DNA of 49,307 bases, taken from Acidimicrobiia bacterium. GTDB lineage: Bacteria; Actinomycetota; Acidimicrobiia; Spongiisociales; Spongiisociaceae. The notes under the pieces were generated by a model, which saw only the letters and a program-made list of their open reading frames with translations, searched no databases and was not told the DNA's origin. The DNA is taken from the NCBI GenBank assembly GCA_011523395.1, contig WTGW01000084.1:1-49307 (forward strand), read 5' to 3'. The translations under genes were made by a program, and so were the position numbers. Shown here piece after piece: positions 42,064-49,307 of this stretch (positions within the stretch are counted from its first letter, which is position 1; each line of letters begins with the position of its first letter).

Positions 42064-43412
42064 TGAGCACGCTGGTGCTGGGTGCGGGCATCTCGGGGCA
42101 GGCCGCGTCGCGCCTCCTGACTCGGCTCGGGATGGAGCACCGCGTCTACGACCGGCGCGCCGACGCTCTCGATGACGCCCCGCCGGGCGTCGAGATTGCC
42201 ACCGGTGAGTGGGACCCCGCCATGCTGGCGGGCGTCTCGCTGGTGGTGGCCAGCCCAGGGTTCATGCCTCATCTGGCGCCGCTGACGGATGTCCGCGCGG
42301 CGGGGATACCGATCTGGAGCGAGGTCGAGCTGGCCGTGCGGCATCTCGACTGCCCGGTGATCGCCATCACCGGCACCAACGGTAAGACGACCGTGTGCCG
42401 CCAGACCACCGAGATGCTGGCCGAGTCGGGCATCCGGGCGGTGGCGGCCGGAAATATAGGAGTACCGATCAGCGATGTCCTACCTGGCACCTGCGAGGTG
42501 GCGGTCCTCGAAATATCCAGCTTCCAGCTCGAGTACACCTACTCCCTGGCGCCACGGGTCTCGGTGTTCATGAACGTCGCGGACGACCATGTGGACTGGC
42601 ACCGATCGCTGGTCGCGTACCGGCTGGCCAAGGGCCGCATCTCCCGCCATCTCACCGACGAGGACCTCCTGGTGTACGACATCGGGGATCCGGGCGCGGT
42701 GGCCCATGCGCTGGGGGCGCCCGGCCGCAAGGCGCCGGTGACCGGAGCGGAACCCGGCCCGGGTCCCGAAGGGCCGTTCGGGTTCGCCGCCGGCGGCCTG
42801 ATGCTCCCCGGCGGCCCGGCGCCGATCCGGGAGCTTCCCGACCTCGACTACTCCTTCCGGGTGAACCTGGCAGCCTCGGCCGTGGCCGCCGTCGAACTGG
42901 GCGCCGACCCGGCGGCGGTGGCCAGGGTGGCGTCCCGCTTCCGCCACCGGCACCACCGGCGGACAGTGGTGGGCTCGCTCGGCGACGTGACATGGGTGGA
43001 CGACTCCAAGGCCACCAACCCGCACGCGGCCATGGCGGCCATCCGCTCCTATCCGTCGGTGGTGCTCATCGCGGGCGGAGTGCGGAAGGGCCTGGACCTC
43101 TCCCCGCTCGTCCGGGCGCCCAACGTCCGCTACATGGTGGCGATCGGGGAGTGCGGTCCCGACCTGGTGGAGATGGCCTCCGATCTGCCCACCGCCCTGG
43201 CCGGATCCATGGAGGAGGCGGTACGGATGGCCTCCGACCAGGCCCGGGCCGGGGACACCGTCCTGCTCTCGCCGGGCACCACCGGATTCGACATGTTCAC
43301 CTGCTACGAGCACCGGGGGAACGTCTTCATCCAGCACGTCGACGAGTACCTGGGTCGGGCCCGCACCGGGCGGGACCGGCGGGCGCCGGCATCCGCGGCG
43401 GTGGCTGAATGA
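42063..43412 (+). CDS. murD: UDP-MurNAc-L-alanine:D-glutamate ligase
   Basis: 449 residues; the real start is the ATG at 42063, while the track fuses it to a shadow frame of mraY. The Rossmann-like N-terminus LVLGAGISGQAASRLL, the ATP motif AITGTNGKTTVCRQT near residue 105, WVDDSKATNPHAAMAA and LLSPGTTGFDMFTCYEHRG are Mur ligase D hallmarks. It adds D-Glu to the stem peptide. Overlaps ftsW by four bases. Confidence 0.94.
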   Translation: MSTLVLGAGISGQAASRLLTRLGMEHRVYDRRADALDDAPPGVEIATGEWDPAMLAGVSLVVASPGFMPHLAPLTDVRAAGIPIWSEVELAVRHLDCPVIAITGTNGKTTVCRQTTEMLAESGIRAVAAGNIGVPISDVLPGTCEVAVLEISSFQLEYTYSLAPRVSVFMNVADDHVDWHRSLVAYRLAKGRISRHLTDEDLLVYDIGDPGAVAHALGAPGRKAPVTGAEPGPGPEGPFGFAAGGLMLPGGPAPIRELPDLDYSFRVNLAASAVAAVELGADPAAVARVASRFRHRHHRRTVVGSLGDVTWVDDSKATNPHAAMAAIRSYPSVVLIAGGVRKGLDLSPLVRAPNVRYMVAIGECGPDLVEMASDLPTALAGSMEEAVRMASDQARAGDTVLLSPGTTGFDMFTCYEHRGNVFIQHVDEYLGRARTGRDRRAPASAAVAE

Positions 43413-44596
43413 GCAACCGGCTGTCCTCGATCGCGGACCTCCGCGCCTGGGCCCGCCGCCGGGACGAGATCGCTCTGTCCCGAACCAGGGTGGTGGTGTT
43501 CGTCCTGGTACTGGCCGCCTGCCTGCTGGTGATCGGGCTGGGAGCCACCCTGTCGGCCTCATCAGCGTCCGGGATCATCCAGGAGTCGGATCGCTTGGCG
43601 GTCTTCAAGCGGCAGGCGCAGTGGGTGGCCGTCGGCGTCTGTGCGATGGTGATCATGGCCATGGTCCCCTACAACTGGTACCGGCGGATCGCCCCGTATG
43701 CCCTGGGCCTCTCGTTCTTAGGCCTCCTGGTGACCCTGATGGTCGGGGTGAGGAGGGGCGGCGCCAACCGGTGGCTGGAGTTCGGCGACCTGACCGTCCA
43801 GGTCTCCGAGTTCTCCAAGCTGGCCGTGATCGTGTTCCTGGCCGCCGTTCTCGCCCGGCGAAGAGATCGCCTCGACGAGGCGAGCCAGTGGATGGGTCCG
43901 ATGGTGTTCGCGGTGGGCGGTACCTGTGCCCTGATCGTCTGGCAGCCCGACCTGGGGACCGCCATCATCGTGGCGGGCGCGGCCGGGGTCATGATGATCG
44001 CGGCCGGGGTGCCGTTCCGGTACATAGCCGGCATCGGAGCCACGGGACTTGCGGTGATCGGGTACGCCACGTACTCGCTCCAGTACCGCCGGCAGCGGTT
44101 CCTGTGCTTCCTGGACCCGCTGTCCGACCCGAGCGACGCCTGTTTCCAGATGATCCAGAGCCTCATCGCCCTCGGAAGCGGCCACTGGCTGGGTGTCGGG
44201 TTGGGCGCCTCCCGGTCCCGCTGGTCATACCTGCCCAATCCCTACACCGACTTCATCTTCACCATCATCGGTGAGGAGACCGGCTTCATCGGGGCGACAG
44301 CCCTGCTGGTGGCCCTGGCCGGCCTGTCACTGGTCGGCGTCTGGGTGGCCTACCGGACCAGCGACATGTTCGCCCGACTCCTCGCCAGCGGCATCACCGC
44401 CTGGCTCGGGGTGCAGTCGCTGGTCAACGTGGGGGGTGCGGTGGGCGCCATTCCCGTCACCGGCCTGGCCCTGCCCCTGGTGTCGGTCGGCGGCAGCGCG
44501 ATGCTGGTTGCCATGGCCGGGGTCGGGATCCTGGTGAACGTGGCGCGCAACGCCCCTCACGTACCCGATCCGGTGCAGGAACGGCGAAAACGGTGA
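43409..44596 (+). CDS. ftsW: FtsW septal peptidoglycan polymerase
   Basis: 395 residues with about ten helices. SEDS motifs: RRGGANRWLEFGDLTVQVSEFSK near residue 112, WQPDLGTAIIVAG, FIFTIIGEETGFIGA and LPLVSVGGSAMLVAM near the end. It polymerises lipid II with FtsI. Order murD-ftsW-murG is standard. It overlaps the next gene by four bases (GTGA). Confidence 0.94.
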   Translation: MSNRLSSIADLRAWARRRDEIALSRTRVVVFVLVLAACLLVIGLGATLSASSASGIIQESDRLAVFKRQAQWVAVGVCAMVIMAMVPYNWYRRIAPYALGLSFLGLLVTLMVGVRRGGANRWLEFGDLTVQVSEFSKLAVIVFLAAVLARRRDRLDEASQWMGPMVFAVGGTCALIVWQPDLGTAIIVAGAAGVMMIAAGVPFRYIAGIGATGLAVIGYATYSLQYRRQRFLCFLDPLSDPSDACFQMIQSLIALGSGHWLGVGLGASRSRWSYLPNPYTDFIFTIIGEETGFIGATALLVALAGLSLVGVWVAYRTSDMFARLLASGITAWLGVQSLVNVGGAVGAIPVTGLALPLVSVGGSAMLVAMAGVGILVNVARNAPHVPDPVQERRKR

Positions 44597-45678
44597 CGTT
44601 CGCCATCGCCGCGGCGGGCACCGGTGGGCACATCTTTCCGGGCCTGGCGGTGGCCGAGCAGTTGGTCGCCGCGGGAGTCGGCCGGGAGCACGTGCTGTTC
44701 ATCGGAGGGGACCGGATGGAGGTGGACCTGGTCCCGAAGGAGGGTTACCCCCTGCTGCGGATACGGATACACGGCCTGGAGAGGCGCATGTCGCTCCGCA
44801 ACCTCCGCATCCCGCGGCTCGTGTGGGAGGCAGCCCGAACCGTGGCGCGGGAGCTCCGGGACCGCAAGGTGGGGGCCGTGCTGTGCATGGGAAGCTACGT
44901 CACCGTGCCGGTCGCCATTGCGGCCCGGCGAACCGGTGTGCCGCTCTACGTCCACGAGCAGAACGCCGGGGCCGGGCTGGCGAATCGCCTCGCCGGCCGC
45001 TGGGCAGACCGATCCCTGGTCTCGTTTCCCGACACCAGGGGACTGGCCGGGGAGGTGGTCGGATACCCGCTGAGGTCAGCGCTCACCACGCTCGACAAGG
45101 CTTCCGTCCGGCCCGCGGCGCTGGCGCGCTACGGACTGGTTTCCGGCGTGGACACGGTGGGGGTGATGGGAGGGAGCCTCGGCGCCGGCTCTATCAACGA
45201 AGCGGTCACCGCCCTGTCCGCGAACTGGAAGGGGGAACCCATCCAGATCGTTCACCTCGCGGGCGCGCGGAACCAGGATCAGGTGTCCACCGCCGGGGAC
45301 TCGCCCTCGGTGACGCGGCGGGTGCTGGGCTTCGAGGACCGGATGGACCTCTTCTACGCCGTCTCGGACGTGGTGATCGCCCGGGCCGGGGGAGGCGTGA
45401 TGGAGGCGGCCGTCACCGGCACCCCCAGCGTCCTCGTACCCGGTTCGTTCGCCGGTCACCACCAGCTCGCCAACGCCCGATCCATGGTCGAGGCCGGCGC
45501 CGCGGTGCTGGTGGACGATGCCGAGTTGGGTTCGGTGGGCGGGATTCTGGAGGACTTGCTGGCCGACCCCGAGCGGCGCGACCGGATGCGCCGGGCCGCA
45601 ATTGACGCAGCCAGGCCGGGTGCTGCTGCCACCATTGCCACCATGATGATGGATGGCGCGGATGTCGCGGCTCGATGA
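44593..45678 (+). CDS. murG: Lipid II-forming GlcNAc transferase
   Basis: 361 residues from a GTG. The motifs are AAGTGGHIFPGLAVAEQL at the start, YVHEQNAGAGLANRL, GVMGGSLGAGSINEAV and ARAGGGVMEAAVTGTPSVLVP, the last being the UDP-GlcNAc binding loop. It converts lipid I to lipid II on the cytoplasmic face. Its last 26 bases overlap the murC start. Confidence 0.95.
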   Translation: MTFAIAAAGTGGHIFPGLAVAEQLVAAGVGREHVLFIGGDRMEVDLVPKEGYPLLRIRIHGLERRMSLRNLRIPRLVWEAARTVARELRDRKVGAVLCMGSYVTVPVAIAARRTGVPLYVHEQNAGAGLANRLAGRWADRSLVSFPDTRGLAGEVVGYPLRSALTTLDKASVRPAALARYGLVSGVDTVGVMGGSLGAGSINEAVTALSANWKGEPIQIVHLAGARNQDQVSTAGDSPSVTRRVLGFEDRMDLFYAVSDVVIARAGGGVMEAAVTGTPSVLVPGSFAGHHQLANARSMVEAGAAVLVDDAELGSVGGILEDLLADPERRDRMRRAAIDAARPGAAATIATMMMDGADVAAR

Positions 45679-47023
45679 GGTCATACGAATCCACCTAGTG
45701 GGGGCGGGCGGCGCCGGGATCGGCCCGCTCGCCAAGTTGCTGTCGGCCATGGGTCACGTCGTGTCGGGATCCGACCTGGTCGGGGGCGCCGGCCTCGAAG
45801 GGTTGGACGGTCACCGCGTGGAGACCTGGGTCGGGAGCCGTCCCGACCGGATGGCGGAGTGCCATCTGGTAGTGGCCTCATCGGCCGTTCCCGCTACCGA
45901 CCCGGAACTGGTGGCAGCGGGAGAGGCCGGGGTCACGGTGTGGGATCGTCCGCGCCTGCTCCAGGAGATGACCGGTCGGATACCGACCCTCGGTTTCACC
46001 GGCACGCACGGCAAGACCACCTCCACGGCCCTGGCGGTGACAGCGACGAGAGCCCTGGGGATCGACGCGTCCTTCATCGTGGGCGGTGACCTGGGGGGTT
46101 CCGGTGACAATGCCCACCTCGGCGAGGCGGACCTCCTGATTCTCGAGGCCGACGAGGCCTTCGGAACCTTCGCCCATCTGGTCCTGGCCGGGCTTGTGGT
46201 CACCAATGTCGACTCCGACCACCTGGACCACTTCGGGACACAGGAGCACCTGGAGGATGCCTTCCGGGATGTAGTCGACCGGGTCGACGGTCCCGTGGTG
46301 GTAGGGGTGGACGACCCGGGCGGACGACGCCTCGCTGAGCGGACCGGGCGGCCCGGGTACGGCACGTCCCCCGATGCGGTCTGGAGGATCTCGGATGTCG
46401 AGCCCGGTCCCGGGTCCGTGGCCTTCCGGCTCGGCGGCCGGTTCCCTCCCGGATCGGTGACGGTGGGCAGGCCCGGCCTGCACACCGCCCGCAACGCCTG
46501 TGGCGTGCTCGCTCTGCTATCCGAGCTCGACTACGACCTGGGAGCTGCCATCGAGAGCCTGCCGCGCTTCGAGGGGGTGCGCCGCCGGCTCGAACATCGT
46601 GCCACGGTGGGCGGGGTGACCATCATCGACAGCTACGCCCACCATCCCGCCGAGGTGGAGGCCGACATCCAGGCCCTTGCCCCGGTGGATCGGAACCGGC
46701 TCTGGGTGGTGTTCCAACCCCATCTCTACTCGAGGACGGCGGCGCTGGCATCCGAGTTCGGGGAAGCGCTCGCCGGGGCGGACCGCGTGGTGGTGACCGA
46801 CATCTACGGGGCCCGTGAGGCGCCCCGGCCGGGAGTCACCGGCGAGTTGGTGGCCGACTCGGTCGATGACCGGCACCGGGCCGTGAGCTACGTCCCGGGC
46901 CTGGAGGAGGCAGCGGATCTGGTCGCCGGGGAGGTCCGGCCGCATGACCTGGTCCTCACGATGGGCGCCGGTGACATCACCACGTTGCCGGACCGCCTGG
47001 TCGACCGGCTGGCGGCGCGCTGA
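45653..47023 (+). CDS. murC: UDP-MurNAc:L-alanine ligase
   Basis: 456 residues from the ATG at 45653; another in-frame ATG is three codons downstream. IRIHLVGAGGAGIGPLAKLL at the N-terminus, the ATP motif GFTGTHGKTTSTALAV near residue 117, and IIDSYAHHPAEVEADIQ near 325 identify MurC. It starts stem peptide synthesis. The stop overlaps the murB ATG (TGATG). It is late in the cluster, as in other Actinobacteria. Confidence 0.94.
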   Translation: MARMSRLDEVIRIHLVGAGGAGIGPLAKLLSAMGHVVSGSDLVGGAGLEGLDGHRVETWVGSRPDRMAECHLVVASSAVPATDPELVAAGEAGVTVWDRPRLLQEMTGRIPTLGFTGTHGKTTSTALAVTATRALGIDASFIVGGDLGGSGDNAHLGEADLLILEADEAFGTFAHLVLAGLVVTNVDSDHLDHFGTQEHLEDAFRDVVDRVDGPVVVGVDDPGGRRLAERTGRPGYGTSPDAVWRISDVEPGPGSVAFRLGGRFPPGSVTVGRPGLHTARNACGVLALLSELDYDLGAAIESLPRFEGVRRRLEHRATVGGVTIIDSYAHHPAEVEADIQALAPVDRNRLWVVFQPHLYSRTAALASEFGEALAGADRVVVTDIYGAREAPRPGVTGELVADSVDDRHRAVSYVPGLEEAADLVAGEVRPHDLVLTMGAGDITTLPDRLVDRLAAR

Positions 47024-47958
47024 TGGAGGGCTGGGATGGACTCGTCGCCGGAGGCCTTGTCCGGGCGGGGGTGGAGTTGTCCCGGCTCACCACGTACAAG
47101 CTGGGCGGGCCGGCCCGCTGGTTCTGCGAGCCCGGTTCCGTGGAGGAGTTACGGTCGGTGTCGCGTGCGGCCCGGGCGCGCGGGATCGAGATGGTCGTCA
47201 TGGGACGTGGAAGCAACCTGGTGGTGTCCGACGAGGGATTCCCCGGTCTGGTGATCCGGCTGGGCGCCGGGTTCAGGCAGGTGGCGGTGGATCGGGAGGC
47301 GCGGCTCGTCAGAGCGGGCGCGGCCGTCAGCCTTCCCGTGCTGGCTCGGCGGATGGCCGACGAGTCCCTGGCCGGGCTGGAGTTCTACGTAGGCATTCCC
47401 GGTTCGGTGGGAGGGGCGGTTCGCATGAACGCCGGATTCTTCGGCGTGGAGACCGTTGACGTGATCAGGTCGGCGTCGATCCTGGATTCCGGTTCGGGGT
47501 CGGTGATCGAACGGGAGGCCGGCCGGCTCGGGCTTGGCTACCGCACCAGCAATCTGGGCCCCGATGAAGTCGTGCTGGATGCTTCCTTCTCGGTGCGTGA
47601 CGGGGATCGGGAGCGGATCGCGGCGCTGATGCGGCAGGCGATCCGCTGGCGGCGCGATCATCAGCCCGGCGGAACCCTCAACGCCGGTAGCGTGTTCCGC
47701 AACCCACCGGGAGACAGCGCCGGCCGGATCATCGACTCGCTGGGGCTGAAGGGAATGCGCCGTGGGGGTGCACATGTCTCGCCGAAGCACGCCAACTTCT
47801 TCGTCGTGGATCCGGGTGGAACGGCGCAGGATGTGTTCGGCCTGGTCCGTGACGTGAGGCAACTGGTACTCGACAGGACAGGGATCCTGCTGGAACCGGA
47901 GGTGAGGTTCATCGGGTTTCCGCAGGGTGGGGCAAGGCCTAGAGGAAACCTGGATTGA
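47023..47958 (+). CDS. murB: UDP-N-acetylenolpyruvoylglucosamine reductase
   Basis: 311 residues. FAD-binding motifs: TYKLGGPARWFCEP near residue 24, VVMGRGSNLVVSDEGFPGLVIRLG, and IPGSVGGAVRMNAGFFG; the catalytic Ser is expected in NAGSVFRNPPGDSAG. The C-terminal EPEVRFIG is also typical. This is the shorter MurB form. It overlaps ftsQ by a TTGA junction. Confidence 0.94.
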   Translation: MEGWDGLVAGGLVRAGVELSRLTTYKLGGPARWFCEPGSVEELRSVSRAARARGIEMVVMGRGSNLVVSDEGFPGLVIRLGAGFRQVAVDREARLVRAGAAVSLPVLARRMADESLAGLEFYVGIPGSVGGAVRMNAGFFGVETVDVIRSASILDSGSGSVIEREAGRLGLGYRTSNLGPDEVVLDASFSVRDGDRERIAALMRQAIRWRRDHQPGGTLNAGSVFRNPPGDSAGRIIDSLGLKGMRRGGAHVSPKHANFFVVDPGGTAQDVFGLVRDVRQLVLDRTGILLEPEVRFIGFPQGGARPRGNLD

Positions 47959-48767
47959 CCATCGAGCCCCGCATAAAACGTCGGCGCCAGGAGGTCGCCG
48001 AACAGCAGGCTCGGGCTCGCATCCGGAGGTCCATCTGGATGCTGGTGATCATGGCCTGTGCCGGTGGTGTGGCGTGGTTCCTGGTGTCCCCGTTCATGAG
48101 TGTCGAGGAGGTGGCAGTCAGCGGTGCGGTGCGGGTGCCGGTCGAGGAGATACTCGACCGGAGCGGGGTGGTCGAAGGCAGGCCGCTGGTCACCATCCGG
48201 GCATCCACGGTGGAGTCGGACCTCATGGAGGATCCCAGGGTCGCAGCCGCCTCCGTGAAACTCGTGTTCCCCACCCGCGTAGAAGTGGTGTTGCGAGAGC
48301 GGGTGGACACCGCCTGGATCGACTTGGGGGACAGGTGGGGCGTTCTGGCCGACGATGGAGTGGTGCTCGCGTATGCATCCACGCCCACCACCCGGCTCCC
48401 GCAGATACGGGTGGTCACCGATGACCCCGGCCTGGGCGTCAGGATCGAAGCCCCGGAGGTGGGCGGCGCGCTGGACTTCATCGCAGCCCTGCCCGGTCAC
48501 CTGGCCGAGCGGAGCCTCTTCGAGGCCAGCGACGGCGAACTCTGGGTCTGGGTGGGTAATCGGATAGCCCGGCTCGGCCTGCCGAGCGACATGGCGGCGA
48601 AAGCGACCTCGCTCCTCACGATCCTCGACACCGCCCCGGTCGGCCTCATCGACGTCACGGCCCCGAGCCGTCCTGCAGTCCGGCCCTGGAAGTCGGTCGG
48701 TAACACCCTGCCCGGACTCGAATACCTTAAATCTCAACTAGAAGCAGAGATTTATCTAGAACCTTAA
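47955..48767 (+). CDS. ftsQ: FtsQ/DivIB-type division protein
   Basis: 270 residues from a TTG overlapping the murB stop. Basic cytoplasmic N-terminus, one transmembrane helix (WMLVIMACAGGVAWFLV), then a POTRA domain (FMSVEEVAVSGAVRVPVEEIL) and the FtsQ beta domain (RVEVVLRERVDTAWIDLGDRW). It bridges early and late divisome proteins. The gene's last 13 codons are AT-rich and contain a perfect 8-bp inverted repeat; ftsZ control may reach into this end. Confidence 0.85.
   Translation: MTIEPRIKRRRQEVAEQQARARIRRSIWMLVIMACAGGVAWFLVSPFMSVEEVAVSGAVRVPVEEILDRSGVVEGRPLVTIRASTVESDLMEDPRVAAASVKLVFPTRVEVVLRERVDTAWIDLGDRWGVLADDGVVLAYASTPTTRLPQIRVVTDDPGLGVRIEAPEVGGALDFIAALPGHLAERSLFEASDGELWVWVGNRIARLGLPSDMAAKATSLLTILDTAPVGLIDVTAPSRPAVRPWKSVGNTLPGLEYLKSQLEAEIYLEP
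48728..48754 (+). promoter_or_regulatory. Inverted repeat at the ftsQ end
   Basis: TAAATCTC and GAGATTTA are perfect reverse complements with an 11-base spacer, in a locally AT-rich stretch within the last codons of ftsQ. It could be an operator or part of ftsZ control. A U-run does not follow, so termination is less likely. Confidence 0.5.
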
Positions 48768-48805
48768 GGAATCGGATGGCGTATGCTTCCGAGTCTCCAC
48801 TAGAA
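48732..48805 (+). repeat. Direct repeat flanking the ftsQ-ftsZ junction
   Basis: TCTCAACTAGAA (48732-48743) and TCTCCACTAGAA (48794-48805) differ at one base and are 62 bp apart. A third ATCTAGAACC partly matches. They sit between the ftsQ end and ftsZ and may be protein binding sites. Confidence 0.45.
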
Positions 48806-48888
48806 CGCGAAACTTTGCCTGTAGGATTGGGTCCGTCCGGAGCGGACTGTCAATGCCGAAGCGGTGAATGGAAGGAACGACGCACCCA

Positions 48889-49307
48889 ATGACCGTTATC
48901 AACGAAAGCCCCCTCCGTAGCTACGTGGCTGTCATCAAGGTGGTCGGGGTAGGTGGCGGCGGTACGAACGCCGTCAACCGGATGATCGAGGCCGGAATCC
49001 GGGGAGTTGAGTTCGTAGCCGTGAACACGGACGCCCAGGCGCTGCTCATGTCGGACGCCGACGTGAAGCTCAACATCGGTGGCGAGCTCACGAAGGGACT
49101 CGGCGCCGGTGCGGACCCGTCGGTCGGGAAGACCGCCGCCGAGGACAACAGGGAACAGATCGAGGAGGCGCTGGCCGGCTCGGATCTCGTATTCGTGACC
49201 GCCGGCGAGGGCGGGGGGACCGGGACGGGCGCTGCTCCCGTGGTGGCCGACATCGCCCGCAACCTCGACGCCCTGACCGTCGCGGTCGTCACCAGGCCCT
49301 TCGGATT
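48889..49307 (+). CDS. ftsZ: Cell division protein FtsZ (partial, N-terminal part)
   Basis: About 139 residues before the window ends; absent from the ORF track. [20 protein letters not shown] opens the tubulin-like GTPase domain, [17 protein letters not shown] follows, and the tubulin signature [17 protein letters not shown] lies near residue 110. FtsZ forms the division ring. GGAAGGA is about twelve bases upstream of the ATG. The 121-bp gap to ftsQ holds the repeats above and a GTCCGTCCGGAGCGGAC dyad at 48828-48844. Confidence 0.95.
   Translation, partial: MTVINESPLRSYVAVIKVVGVGGGGTNAVNRMIEAGIRGVEFVAVNTDAQALLMSDADVKLNIGGELTKGLGAGADPSVGKTAAEDNREQIEEALAGSDLVFVTAGEGGGTGTGAAPVVADIARNLDALTVAVVTRPFG

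Overview
The window is about 49 kb of very GC-rich DNA with densely packed, mostly overlapping genes. Gene content points to an actinobacterium: a DUF3040 protein, a UvrD2-like helicase with a C-terminal HRDC domain, a MurE with the meso-diaminopimelate DNPR motif, many GTG/TTG starts, and several starts that look leaderless (a TANNNT -10 box six to eight bases before the start codon). The secreted RCC1-repeat protein with an SLH-like tail suggests class Acidimicrobiia or a relative, but that placement is inference. No rRNA, tRNA, CRISPR array, insertion sequence or prophage was seen.

Region 1 (1-11,060, minus strand) is a branched-chain amino acid block. An ilvB promoter is followed by an 11-codon leader peptide rich in Leu/Val codons and a terminator-like hairpin, then ilvB, ilvN and ilvC. 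A second, Leu-rich leader peptide starts on the ilvC stop codon and ends inside a 12-bp hairpin ahead of leuA. leuB and the three-gene proton-translocating transhydrogenase (pntAA, pntAB, pntB) follow, then a nitroreductase, a SpoU-type RNA methyltransferase and the first part of a YbdK-type carboxylate-amine ligase. LeuB makes NADH, IlvC consumes NADPH, and the transhydrogenase links the two pools.

Region 2 (11,086-25,032) is mixed: a coiled-coil NYN/YacP-like protein, a DUF2905 membrane protein, a 947-residue secreted protein with 18 RCC1-type repeats, a VOC protein, ilvD, a metallophosphoesterase, the UvrD/HRDC helicase, an SRPBCC protein, an MNT/HEPN toxin-antitoxin-like pair whose HEPN gene is frameshifted, an Hsp20, a ROK kinase and a YkvA/DUF1232 protein.

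Region 3 (25,094-29,546) is the type II fatty-acid synthesis operon fabD-fabH-fabG-acpP-fabF. Region 4 (29,688-35,568) has two membrane proteins, a Nudix hydrolase, a histidine phosphatase, DUF3040, a MerR regulator, a small conserved protein, a redoxin, an HNH nuclease and a Fur-family regulator.

Region 5 (35,786-49,307) is the division and cell wall (dcw) cluster mraZ-rsmH-ftsL-ftsI-murE-mraY-murD-ftsW-murG-murC-murB-ftsQ-ftsZ (ftsZ cut by the edge). murF is absent from its usual place. A 16-bp inverted repeat can hide the rsmH ribosome binding site and start codon.

The most novel signal is a family of intergenic elements built from 7-bp units of the form AGTNNNN, facing inward from both sides. 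They fill four of the six convergent gene junctions, usually starting on or within three bases of the stop codons. Three share a related core of about 48 bp, and one has supplied the C-terminal tail of the Nudix protein.
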